Positions 9,319-18,131 of a DNA stretch of 64,000 nt are shown one piece after another. Origin of the DNA: Marivirga aurantiaca (lineage in GTDB: Bacteria > Bacteroidota > Bacteroidia > Cytophagales > Cyclobacteriaceae); NCBI RefSeq assembly GCF_016679925.1, contig NZ_JAEQBW010000007.1:1-64000 (forward strand). Reading direction: 5' to 3'. The notes beneath the pieces were generated by a model that was given only the letters and a program-made list of their open reading frames with translations, was not told the origin of the DNA and made no database searches. How positions within the stretch are numbered: the stretch's first letter is position 1; each line of letters begins with the position of its first letter. The position numbers were made by a program, and so were the translations under genes.

Positions 9319-12300
9319 AATTTAAATCCTATAATTAGTATATCATCTGTTTGGGCGTAATCACCTTTCCATTCTACCAGGGTTTCGTATAGAATTTCCT
9401 TTTGTTCAAGTACAGGTTTCTCGTAAATATTAGTTAATAAATCTTTAAAGTTGCTTGTAAGGAATTTGAAACCTTTTTCTCCCCCGAATTGATCCTGATA
9501 GCCGTCAGAGAATAAATAAAAGGTTCTTGTTTTATCATCATTACAATCCACACGATATGTTTGAAAATCCCTCATACCACCACGTTGTTGTCCGCCAATG
9601 GCAAATTTATCACCTCTAATCCTGATAAGCTCCCCATCCTCTATATACATAAGGGGGTTTTTAGCCCCGGCAAATTGAATCTCTCTTGTTTTTTTATTAA
9701 TAGTGACAATAGACATATCCATACCGTCATTTACCTGTGTCTCATTTTGTCTTAAATTATGAATAATATCTGCATTAAGTTCATTCAGGATTTCCCCTGG
9801 CTCATATATTTTTTTTAAATTGGTGATGTTGTTTAGCAAATTAATACCTACCACACTCACAATCGCCCCGGGTACACCATGTCCTGTACAATCAACTGCG
9901 GCTAGAATAAGCAATTCTTCACCTTTATCATTTATGACTTTATTAAACCAATAAAAGTCACCACTAACTACGTCCCGTGGCATGAAATAAACAAAACTTT
10001 CATCTATAGCTTTCTTTATTTCAACCTCTGTACTCATTAATGCGTTTTGGATTCTTTGGGCATAGTTAATACTTGCTTTTAGTTTACTACTGGTTTCTTC
10101 CAGTAAATCCTTCTGCTTTTTAATTTGTTCATTAGTTAAGGAGAGTTCATATTTTTGAGATTCAATCTGCTTGTTCTTTTTTTCTAATTCCCCTTTCTGT
10201 GAAGTAATAAGCTCATTAAGTTGCTTTAGCCTTTCTGATTTCAAAATTTGAAGATGGGATCTCCTTTCCAAATCATCCAATTCTTTATCGAGCTTCTCAT
10301 GTAGCTCTTTTACTTTACTGTCTTTATAGTTAAAGAAAGTTTTGTAGCCAACAAAGCCTAACAACAATACAGAGAGTAATGAGCCAATATAGAACCACTT
10401 TCTTTTCCAAATAGGTGGCTCAACGTTTATGAGGATTTTTTCAACCTTGCTGCTTCGTAATCCTCCTTCTGTTATTGCTTGAATTTCAATTATGTTTTGG
10501 CCATCAGGAAGATCATTGAAAAGTATTTTTTCATCTATTCCTGCTTTATTCCATTTCTCGTTTTGTCTAATATTTCTATATTCTATAAATGAATTATAGG
10601 GTTGAAAATGGTTAATAATATGGGGTTCGATCCAAATAAGGTGCTTAGTACTTAATTCTGTTTTATTAGAAAGGAGGTTTAAAGTATCTTTTGGGTTTTT
10701 GAATTCATCAAATACCAATGCTTCTGCTTTTTTAATTGAGATGCCGGGTGCAACAAACAAAGGGTTGTCCAATAAGGGATTGTAGACTGTGATTTTGTTT
10801 TCATTAACAAACCATATCTGCTGGTTTTCCAGTTCTACTGATTGTTTAAAATAAGTGCTGGATATATGGTCTTTCTCATTATATACTTTTGCCTCTCCTT
10901 GTTGTATAGTATTCCCCGTTTTTTCAAGAGCAATTTTAACTAATTGATCATTGAAGGAAATCCACAAATTAAAATTACTATCCTCAAACAAATTAAAAAT
11001 TATTCTGGAGGGTGAAGGAGTGAGAAAGTCCAGGTTTAAAGGGAATACAGAGCCTTCGTTTAAAAGCAACTCTACAGTTGTTCCTGTTGAAAAATTCCAG
11101 AGTCCAAATTCAGAATTCCTTAGGGCTTGCTTATTGATGGAATCGGAGAGTAAAATAGAAGTTTTGTTGCTAATTCCTTTTCCATTAATTTGGTATACAT
11201 CATTGTTTTCCTGAAGGATATAGCTTTTTTCATCACCAGGTAATAATGCTATAGCACTTTCCAAATCCGGATAACTTTGGATGGGATTTAGATTTTCATC
11301 CAATAAATTAAGCTGTCCTTTTTCATCTACGGACAGAAGCTTCTGCTGATCAATTAGGTGCAACTTGTGGTATTCTCGAGGATTACTTTGTCTTATAATT
11401 TTATTTTTAGCCCATCGGTAAATATATTTTTTATTGATCAGTACTATCCATTCTTCATTGACATAGACAGCAGAGCAATCAGTGATTTTTTCATTGATTC
11501 GGATATCAATGGAAGAAGGATTAAGGTTCAACTTGTATTGAACAAGTGCATTTTCTTTAACCAGTAGTACGGAGTTTTCATAGTGAAAAATCCCTTGAAT
11601 TTTATTCTGGTTTAATTGAGTAAAAGGTTGATTTACAGCAATTTTAGACAATCCTTTTTTTCCCAAAATCCACAAGTTTGATTCCTGGTCTTTTTGTAGA
11701 TAATTTACTTCAAAGGTTTTAAACCCATTGTCTCCGTTAATGGGATTCAGGAATATGCCATCATATTGATAAAGCTTACTATTGGTAGTGCCAATCCATA
11801 AGTCGCCTGTCTCAGAATAAAAGAAACTTTTTGCCAGCTCTTTCCCCAGGTCTCTAATGCGTAATATTTTCCTGTTGCTACACTCAAAAACAGCATCCTC
11901 CGATAAGATTAATAAGGTGGAGTCATTTTTTTTAAGAATAGATTTTGCATTAAGAAAGCTACCAAACTCGTCAATATTTTCTCCGTTCTTTATTATTGAA
12001 AGTCCTCGATCTGTGCCTAATGTAAATTGATTTTCCTGAACTAAAAATGACTTTATTTTATTCTTTTTGTTTTCATATATAGTCGTAATCTGATCAGAAT
12101 CAAGCTTTATTTCACATAAAAGTGATTCTGTTACAAAATATAACTTATCCTTTCTTCGCTGAAACTGAACTACACCTTTATTGTATAATTTTTTAAGTGA
12201 ACGAGTATCTAGGTGGAATTGATAAGTAGCTTCTTCAGAAGAAAAAATAATGGAGTTTTTAAAGTAAACCAGGTGTTTTACAGCTTTGTTATTAATGAAG

Positions 12301-12524
12301 TTATCCGCAAATAAGGGTTGAAATGCCTTTCCATCATAGGAGAGGATTCCCGCATTAGTTCCAAAATATAGAATCAGGTTATCATCCTGAGTAAATTCAA
12401 AAAACTCTGTTCTACCAAGATAATCAGTAGTCCTGAAGTTTTTTGTTTCCAATATTTGGCCATTGCCTACCAATGGAGGGCAAAAAACAAAGCAAAAGAT
12501 AATATATTTAATTACTGATTTCAA
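9315..12524 (-). CDS. Periplasmic-propeller sensor with cytoplasmic SpoIIE-type PP2C phosphatase
   Basis: The 1069-residue protein starts with a signal peptide (to about residue 23). Residues about 25-620 resemble the two-component-regulator propeller (SGDLWIGTTNSKLYQYDG, SNLWILGKKGLSKI). A Y_Y_Y-like Ig domain ends near 710. One transmembrane helix (WFYIGSLLSVLLLGFVGY) and a coiled coil (about 740-820) follow. The last 220 residues or so are a PP2C/SpoIIE phosphatase with VDCTGHGVPGA, DMSIVTI, FAGAKNPLMYI, FYLFSDGYQDQFGG and TDDILIIGF, including the Asp residues that bind metal in this family. It should sense something in the periplasm and dephosphorylate a Ser/Thr phosphoprotein in the cytoplasm. 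The SiaC-like protein at 15221 is the natural candidate substrate. 4-base overlaps on both sides. Confidence 0.88.
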   Translation of the reverse strand: MKSVIKYIIFCFVFCPPLVGNGQILETKNFRTTDYLGRTEFFEFTQDDNLILYFGTNAGILSYDGKAFQPLFADNFINNKAVKHLVYFKNSIIFSSEEATYQFHLDTRSLKKLYNKGVVQFQRRKDKLYFVTESLLCEIKLDSDQITTIYENKKNKIKSFLVQENQFTLGTDRGLSIIKNGENIDEFGSFLNAKSILKKNDSTLLILSEDAVFECSNRKILRIRDLGKELAKSFFYSETGDLWIGTTNSKLYQYDGIFLNPINGDNGFKTFEVNYLQKDQESNLWILGKKGLSKIAVNQPFTQLNQNKIQGIFHYENSVLLVKENALVQYKLNLNPSSIDIRINEKITDCSAVYVNEEWIVLINKKYIYRWAKNKIIRQSNPREYHKLHLIDQQKLLSVDEKGQLNLLDENLNPIQSYPDLESAIALLPGDEKSYILQENNDVYQINGKGISNKTSILLSDSINKQALRNSEFGLWNFSTGTTVELLLNEGSVFPLNLDFLTPSPSRIIFNLFEDSNFNLWISFNDQLVKIALEKTGNTIQQGEAKVYNEKDHISSTYFKQSVELENQQIWFVNENKITVYNPLLDNPLFVAPGISIKKAEALVFDEFKNPKDTLNLLSNKTELSTKHLIWIEPHIINHFQPYNSFIEYRNIRQNEKWNKAGIDEKILFNDLPDGQNIIEIQAITEGGLRSSKVEKILINVEPPIWKRKWFYIGSLLSVLLLGFVGYKTFFNYKDSKVKELHEKLDKELDDLERRSHLQILKSERLKQLNELITSQKGELEKKNKQIESQKYELSLTNEQIKKQKDLLEETSSKLKASINYAQRIQNALMSTEVEIKKAIDESFVYFMPRDVVSGDFYWFNKVINDKGEELLILAAVDCTGHGVPGAIVSVVGINLLNNITNLKKIYEPGEILNELNADIIHNLRQNETQVNDGMDMSIVTINKKTREIQFAGAKNPLMYIEDGELIRIRGDKFAIGGQQRGGMRDFQTYRVDCNDDKTRTFYLFSDGYQDQFGGEKGFKFLTSNFKDLLTNIYEKPVLEQKEILYETLVEWKGDYAQTDDILIIGFKF

Positions 12525-15055
12525 GCTACTTGTTCATTCAAAATATTTCCCGCCTCTAAGTTTGTATAAAAATCTGATTTTTCACCTATTTTATTTAGGA
12601 TTATTTTATGAGAATATTTTAAAATATTTAGTAACACAATTTTTTCAATCACCAGAAATCTTGCGGGTTTACTTAATGAAATGTATGTTTTTCTTGACTC
12701 AGTGCCCGTAGGCATCACTTCTATAATATCTCTTCTAATACAGCTTTTATAAGAGGTGCCTTTATCTGAATAAGAGAGTTGACCACTTTCAATAATCCAA
12801 TAACCAGTTAACTCATCATCATTAATTGAAATTGAATGGTCCCCGGCAGGTAATACTTTCACTTCAAAGAATGGTTCAAATGTACTTATTTCATTAATAG
12901 TCAACTCTTTAAAATAGGGAATACTCATTAAGAACTGAATTTTATCAAACAGCAAAAAATTGTCCTCTCGAAGCAGTTTTTTAGTTGTGAAATCCACGTT
13001 TGACCTTACTGCAAAATCCAGTTTTGTTGCCTCTGATTTAGAAAGTCTTTTAAGGAATATGGTGTAGAATTCAGGCACATTTTTATAAATGCATATGGCG
13101 GCTGTTTCTTTCATCAATCGATCTTCATTTAAGAACTCCGCAGCCAACTCAAAAGGAATGTCTTCGGAATATAGATTTTGCAAAGTATTAATGGCACAAG
13201 CCCTTGTCCAGTTATTTAATCTGTCATAATCCATTCTAAGGATACTCCAAATCATACTTTCTTCATCTTTATATTCTTTTCTGAATTCTATATTAGGAAA
13301 TTCTTCTTCCAAAAGCTCAATTAAACGAGAATCGTTAGGGGAAAACAGAATCTTCACTTTATTGCGCATCAAATAATTATCCTCAAACAATAAATCAATT
13401 AAATGATTTGAAAAAGCATGCTCATTAATTTCATTGGTGCCATTATACGAAAACAATATCTCTATTACTTTTGGATTATAGTAAAGCTGTATTAGACTTT
13501 TAATTAAGAATACATTTTCTTTCACTTCATTTTCCAGGGCTTGTCTGAGTTGATAGAATGTTTCATTTTTTTTATTTATTTCCTTTATTAGAAATCTATT
13601 GGTGAGTTGATTAATGATCAATTCATCAAATAAATTCCCAAAGTATTTTCTTTTATCCGGGGAAGGGGTTTCTATTTTTTTAATTATTTTTTTTGCGGCA
13701 ATTAGCTTTATGTTTTTATTGGATTCGTTCAATGCATTATAAAGTGCTTCATGAGCTCTTGTATCAGATATTTCACTTAACACTTCGAAACATGCTTCTA
13801 CAAAAAATAAATTAGCCTTCTGTTTAGAGAATTCAATCTCCAGGTATTTTACTGATTTAAAGCCAATGTTTTTCAATCCAAATTGTGCCCAAATACTTAA
13901 AACCGGACTTCCTAAATGCTCTATCAGTATTGAAATGAAGTTTATATCATCATGATAGCCTGCCACAATACAAGCTGATTTTTTAACAACATTCCTGTTG
14001 TCATTTAATAATTTAATAATTAAGTTTTTATCTCCAGCTTCAATCTGCATTCTTAGCAACCCCCTAATAAGAATTATATCACTGGATTGTTCCACAAATT
14101 CGTAGGCATTTTTAATGTTTTCTACTTTCTGCTTAGTATTTCGAAGATAATCAATAGTGGTTTCCAGATGTCGAGCGGAAGCCTCATCCATATCATAATC
14201 ACTCTTAAAATCTACTAAAATAGGTAAGAAGTCAATTGCCACCAGGTTTTGAATGGTGGTAAGTATATTTACCCTTGCCTCACCATTTGACTTAATTAAA
14301 AGGGATTTAATATTTTTCTCATACTGATAAGGATCTATTTCATAAATAAAGGAGGGCTCTGTATTTGTATCTTTATTTATTATCTCTTTATTTTCAATAA
14401 TGGCTTTTAATACCCATTTTATTTGAAAGTGATTAAGAATAAAATTGACTAAACAAATAGAAAGTAATATAACAAGAGGAGCCCAAAGAAGAACTTGACT
14501 GGTTTGAGGGAGAAAATCATAAACGATTCCAAAAAGTGCAATGAGAGCAATTACCAAATAAGTTTCTATTGTAGCATACTTGTTTAGAGAGTCATTCTTT
14601 GTGGCCATTACACTTACATTCTGATTGGTTTTCTTGAACAACAGCCAACTGTAAAATATAACCGGCATTCCTATCATAAAAGTGGTGGATCCAAATAACC
14701 CAAATGATAGTAAAGAAACGTCATCGTTGGAATTGATGACGATTAAGAAAAAACAGAGTGAACAGAAAATCAGTTGAATTATATTAGTAATATTTTGAAA
14801 AAAGCCAATGTTTACCTTTGGCCTAATTTTCCAGTATATAAACTGGTAAGTATTCTTTTTTATAATGGCCAGTAAACTAAGTAATATTATAAGGAAAAAG
14901 TAGGCCACATCATCTGTAAAAAGCTTTGAGGCACCGAATAAAAATATAGATGTCAGGCACAACAGGCTTAGAATACTTAGAATAGCTTGAATTGTATATA
15001 ATTGAGAAAGCTTACCCCGGTATAAATTGCTGTATGTCTGCTTGTTTACAATCAT
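12521..15055 (-). CDS. Six-TM membrane protein with HEAT-like helices and C-terminal cyclic-nucleotide-binding-like domain
   Basis: This 844-residue protein has about six hydrophobic helices in the first 215 residues (for example IQAILSILSLLCLTSIFLFG and VLLWAPLVILLSICLVNFIL), resembling half of an MFS/Npt1-type transporter. A long region of HEAT-like helical repeats follows (about 230-700). The last 110 residues resemble a CAP_ED domain (VLPAGDHSISINDDE, GYWIIESGQLSY, KPARFLVIEK), but the phosphate-binding cassette is not well preserved, so ligand binding is doubtful. Proteins with this layout often neighbour SpoIIE phosphatases. It is the first gene of the six-gene island and lies head to head with the SiaC-like gene across a 165-base spacer. 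It overlaps the phosphatase gene by 4 bases. Confidence 0.75.
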   Translation of the reverse strand: MIVNKQTYSNLYRGKLSQLYTIQAILSILSLLCLTSIFLFGASKLFTDDVAYFFLIILLSLLAIIKKNTYQFIYWKIRPKVNIGFFQNITNIIQLIFCSLCFFLIVINSNDDVSLLSFGLFGSTTFMIGMPVIFYSWLLFKKTNQNVSVMATKNDSLNKYATIETYLVIALIALFGIVYDFLPQTSQVLLWAPLVILLSICLVNFILNHFQIKWVLKAIIENKEIINKDTNTEPSFIYEIDPYQYEKNIKSLLIKSNGEARVNILTTIQNLVAIDFLPILVDFKSDYDMDEASARHLETTIDYLRNTKQKVENIKNAYEFVEQSSDIILIRGLLRMQIEAGDKNLIIKLLNDNRNVVKKSACIVAGYHDDINFISILIEHLGSPVLSIWAQFGLKNIGFKSVKYLEIEFSKQKANLFFVEACFEVLSEISDTRAHEALYNALNESNKNIKLIAAKKIIKKIETPSPDKRKYFGNLFDELIINQLTNRFLIKEINKKNETFYQLRQALENEVKENVFLIKSLIQLYYNPKVIEILFSYNGTNEINEHAFSNHLIDLLFEDNYLMRNKVKILFSPNDSRLIELLEEEFPNIEFRKEYKDEESMIWSILRMDYDRLNNWTRACAINTLQNLYSEDIPFELAAEFLNEDRLMKETAAICIYKNVPEFYTIFLKRLSKSEATKLDFAVRSNVDFTTKKLLREDNFLLFDKIQFLMSIPYFKELTINEISTFEPFFEVKVLPAGDHSISINDDELTGYWIIESGQLSYSDKGTSYKSCIRRDIIEVMPTGTESRKTYISLSKPARFLVIEKIVLLNILKYSHKIILNKIGEKSDFYTNLEAGNILNEQVA

Positions 15056-15220
15056 TTTTTAAAGCTAAACTTAAATATTTATTTATACAAGAAAGTTATT
15101 GTTATCGATTGAATTCTTTCACTGGTCGAAAAGAAATCATATCCTTCATGATTTGATATGTAAAAGAAATGATAATGTCTATTATTGTACTTAGTTAGAA
15201 AAAATTGACAAAACAAACTT

Positions 15221-15613
15221 ATGAGCGTATTAGAAATCCCTGCAAAAGAAGCGGCACCTTATGTTAGGTTTGACGAAGGAAACGCGGTATTGCAAATTAA
15301 GGGAAAATCTTATGATGATGATGTAGTAATGCTTTTTAGCATGATTAGGTCAAAAATTAAAGCATTTGGCCAAACTTCCCCTGCCAAGCTAGATGTAAAT
15401 ATCTTCCTGAAGTATTTCAATACGTCTTCTTCTAAATGTCTTTTCGATCTTATGTCCGATATAAAGGAAATACATGAAAAAAACGATATGGAGCTAAACA
15501 TCATATGGAATTTTGTTGAAGGAGATGAAGAAATGGAAGAAGAAATTGCTGATTTCAGGGATTCCCTTGAAATGGAATTTGAAATAGAGGCTATTGCAGA
15601 TGATTTGGCATAA
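15221..15613 (+). CDS. SiaC-family (DUF1987) regulatory phosphoprotein
   Basis: The 130-residue product matches the SiaC/DUF1987 family along its length: LEIPAKEAAPYVRFDE at the start, LQIKGKSYDDD, LDVNIFLKYFNTSSSKCLFDLM in the middle and an acidic C-terminus. In Pseudomonas aeruginosa SiaC, Thr68 is phosphorylated by the kinase SiaB and dephosphorylated by the PP2C phosphatase SiaA; here the threonine of FNTSSSK is also residue 68. The gene is divergent from an island with a SpoIIE/PP2C phosphatase, which fits a partner switch. No SiaB-like kinase and no diguanylate cyclase (SiaD) are present in the window. Family membership is well supported; the link with the phosphatase is inference from gene position. 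Confidence 0.85.
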   Translation: MSVLEIPAKEAAPYVRFDEGNAVLQIKGKSYDDDVVMLFSMIRSKIKAFGQTSPAKLDVNIFLKYFNTSSSKCLFDLMSDIKEIHEKNDMELNIIWNFVEGDEEMEEEIADFRDSLEMEFEIEAIADDLA

Positions 15614-15688
15614 ACTGTAAGGTTAGCACTTTTACCCCGACACTACCCTTGGAAAAATCCATCTGACCGTTTTATTTCCCATTTAAGT

Positions 15689-17113
15689 TCAATCATATGG
15701 GCTTTTCTCTTGGTTTAACAGGTCGATTGCATCAATATTATATATGCCGAAACGCCTTTTCTGTTCGATACTACTATAAATATCTTTAGCAGGGAGTAAA
15801 GGGGATGAGGTTTTTAAAGCTGGTAAATCATCACCAGCCAGGTAGTTTAGTGCCTCACTTAATAAAAGCTCCTGTTGATCACCCAATGCCTTTACAATTA
15901 ACGAATTATCTTTTTTCGGAATATCCGGATAGAAACCCATATCATAATCTGATTGATCTTCACTGTTAAATGATTTGGTAATAATTGGCTGCATTCCCCA
16001 TGTGTTTTCAGGTTTATTTTCTTCATAAATACTAATAGAACCAACATTTTTCCCCACAGTGGTATCTCCAATAATAAGTATATCCATAAAAGGAGATAGC
16101 CCATTTATAAGCAATTCAGATGCGGAAGCTGTTCTGGAAGATGAAAGCACGGTAAGTTGAGGGCTTTGTAAAATATTACCTATGTTGGCTGCTTTTTGTG
16201 TAAATTTCTTATTCAGAACTTCTTGACCATATTCCTCAATTAAAGCTTCTTTAAGCTCCTCATTATAGTCTCTTTTTACGAAAATATCTTCCGGGGAAAT
16301 ATTTGTTCCTACCAGACTGGCCAGATTAATTGTAGCACTTTCTGCACCTCCACTATTATATCTTAAGTCCAACACCAGATGTTGGATACCTTCTGATTTA
16401 AACTTTTCAAAGATTGCATCCATTTCTTGCAAGTACTGAGTGTCAGAGGAATTAGGGCCGGTAGCGAAAAAATTATAGACATAATACCCAATTTTCTTTC
16501 CATTCCTGGTGTAGACCGTATCCAGGTAATGCGGATTTTCAGCAAAGTTGACAGTAGTGAATTCCTGAACTCCCAGGTTTTCAAATGTTTCGGTCGCTTC
16601 ATTATATCTTTGCAAAGTGAGGGTGTGGTTTTCACTGATTCCTCCAAGAAGTGTGCTATAGTTGCTTACTGTTAATTCAGTACCATTTATCTTAGTAAAA
16701 AGATCGCCTCTTTTTAAATCATTTTCACTGGCTGGGGAGTTTTTCTTTACATACGAAATCTGCCCTATTACTCCATTTTCAATATTGGGGTTATTGTACA
16801 AAATGAATTCATAACCTGCTTCTTTACTAACACCTTGAAGGGAATTTAATAATTCAATAAAATTTGGCTGAATCCAGGAGAATCTATCCTTGGAGGATAT
16901 TAATTGATAGAAATAATCATCAGGTGAAATACCTGTAATGTTTTTAGCGGGTAATTCTTTGTTCCAATAATAATAGGTACTCATCTCTCCATAAATCCAA
17001 TCATTCACATATTCATTTGAGCCCGCTTCATATACCGGTTCAGGATCTTCCTTTTTACATGCAGTTAAAACCGAGAGAAGAACTAGTAAACTAATTAACT
17101 GTAATGCTTTCAT
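15689..17113 (-). CDS. S41-family (CtpA-like) periplasmic protease, lipoprotein
   Basis: The 474-residue protein has a lipoprotein signal ending LLSVLTACKKEDPEP. An S41 N-terminal helical region (NDWIYGEMSTYYYWNKELP) is followed by a PDZ domain (about 85-190, with GQISYVKKNSPASENDLKRGD). The catalytic domain has LVLDLRYNSGG, the serine block SSSRTASASELL and the lysine block IIGDTTVGKNVGS. These give the Ser/Lys dyad of C-terminal processing peptidases. Members of this type are common in Bacteroidota and trim or degrade periplasmic and outer-membrane proteins. The gene is downstream of the PhzF-like gene with a 42-base gap, so it may belong to that transcript. It converges with the SiaC gene; no clear terminator lies in the 75 bases between them. 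Confidence 0.88.
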   Translation of the reverse strand: MKALQLISLLVLLSVLTACKKEDPEPVYEAGSNEYVNDWIYGEMSTYYYWNKELPAKNITGISPDDYFYQLISSKDRFSWIQPNFIELLNSLQGVSKEAGYEFILYNNPNIENGVIGQISYVKKNSPASENDLKRGDLFTKINGTELTVSNYSTLLGGISENHTLTLQRYNEATETFENLGVQEFTTVNFAENPHYLDTVYTRNGKKIGYYVYNFFATGPNSSDTQYLQEMDAIFEKFKSEGIQHLVLDLRYNSGGAESATINLASLVGTNISPEDIFVKRDYNEELKEALIEEYGQEVLNKKFTQKAANIGNILQSPQLTVLSSSRTASASELLINGLSPFMDILIIGDTTVGKNVGSISIYEENKPENTWGMQPIITKSFNSEDQSDYDMGFYPDIPKKDNSLIVKALGDQQELLLSEALNYLAGDDLPALKTSSPLLPAKDIYSSIEQKRRFGIYNIDAIDLLNQEKSPYD

Positions 17114-17155
17114 AAGATTTTATAGATTAAATACTTAGAGTATGTGAAATAGGTT

Positions 17156-17965
17156 TTATAGTAAAAAAGTTCCTTCCACAGAATTGTATGCCTGACCCAT
17201 TAATTTAACAATTTTATCTTTGTAACTGGAACTAAAATACCCCCCCCTGGGACTTAATTGTACAGAGACCATATTATCTATGTCCAATTTTTCTGCCCAA
17301 TATGGAACTAATAGTGCATGCGAAGATCCTGTGGCATGGTCCTCCAGCTGTTGCACATGTGGCACAATGGTTCTGCTAACAAAACTAAACTTTTCTGAGG
17401 GTGCAGTTACAGCATACCCAAATACATCAATTGCCTGTAGAAGTTTGAAATTGGGATCCATCTCCGCTACATTTTGCTCGTTCTCCAATACTACAATATG
17501 TTTATTTTGGCTGGAATGGTATTCAACTATTTTTTGGCCTAAAGCTTCTTCCAACCCTTTAGGCGCTGAGGAGAGTTTTGTAGAAGATATTGCTTCTAAA
17601 TTGATTTCATACTCATTTGAATTTTTCTTCGAACCTAAAATTACACCCTTAGGGGAAATAAGTTTAAATGGCTGTGTATTGGTTTTCTGAGTGATAAGTT
17701 GGGTCAAAAAAGCTATTGCTGCCAATGAACCATGCCCACAAAGCCCAATTTCTGCATCAGGGGCAAACCATCGTATATTAAAAGTGTTATGCTGATCTGT
17801 AGGCCACAAAAAAGTAGTGGCCGGCTGATGCAAATCCTTTCCAATTCTCTGCATGGTTTTCCTATCCAGTTCTTCATCCAATAAAATAACGGCAGAGGGA
17901 TTGCCCCTAAGATTCATGTCAAGATTCGAAAACACATTGGTAATGGAAAAAGAAAAATTTTTCAT
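17156..17965 (-). CDS. PhzF-like epimerase/isomerase family protein, atypical active site
   Basis: The 269-residue length and layout fit the PhzF family (two diaminopimelate-epimerase-like halves). Visible family features are the N-terminal VFSNLDMNLRGNPSAVIL, the glycine-rich APDAEIGLCGHGSLAA block, FSFVSRTIVPH, and EDHATGSSHALLVPYWAE near the C-terminus. The reaction is unknown; phenazine genes are absent, so the PhzF name denotes family only. The catalytic glutamate of PhzF (in a motif close to S-E-T-A-F-V) appears to be alanine here (QPATTFLW, about residue 48), so chemistry may differ or be lost. The zinc-ribbon gene ends 10 bases upstream and the S41 protease gene follows 42 bases downstream. 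Confidence 0.85.
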   Translation of the reverse strand: MKNFSFSITNVFSNLDMNLRGNPSAVILLDEELDRKTMQRIGKDLHQPATTFLWPTDQHNTFNIRWFAPDAEIGLCGHGSLAAIAFLTQLITQKTNTQPFKLISPKGVILGSKKNSNEYEINLEAISSTKLSSAPKGLEEALGQKIVEYHSSQNKHIVVLENEQNVAEMDPNFKLLQAIDVFGYAVTAPSEKFSFVSRTIVPHVQQLEDHATGSSHALLVPYWAEKLDIDNMVSVQLSPRGGYFSSSYKDKIVKLMGQAYNSVEGTFLL

Positions 17966-17975
17966 AGGGTCGATT

Positions 17976-18131
17976 TTAAAAAAGTAAACTCAAAAGAAAA
18001 AGTAGTACCAATAGTAATGCGAACCACTGAAGTTTGCTATGTGTTTTCTTTGGGAATTCATATTGGCAAATAGGACAGCTATTATGGTTTTTGTCCACCA
18101 TCATTGCGCAAGAAGGACATTCTTTTTTCAT
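17976..18131 (-). CDS. Small zinc-ribbon membrane protein (51 aa)
   Basis: An open frame of 51 residues reads MKKECPSCAMM, NSCPICQYEFPKK and then a hydrophobic C-terminal helix (WFALLLVLLFLLSLLF). Two CPxC knuckles spaced 12 residues apart form a zinc ribbon, and the single tail helix should anchor it in the inner membrane with the ribbon in the cytoplasm. Short zinc-ribbon/TM proteins of this sort are common and mostly uncharacterised in Bacteroidota. The stop lies 10 bases before the PhzF-like gene, so the two are likely cotranscribed. It is short but the Cys pattern and codon use make it convincing. Confidence 0.75.
   Translation of the reverse strand: MKKECPSCAMMVDKNHNSCPICQYEFPKKTHSKLQWFALLLVLLFLLSLLF

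Noticed and set aside
17156-17965. Phenazine biosynthesis gene
   Set aside because: Only the fold family is shared; no other phenazine gene is present and the active-site Glu appears to be missing.
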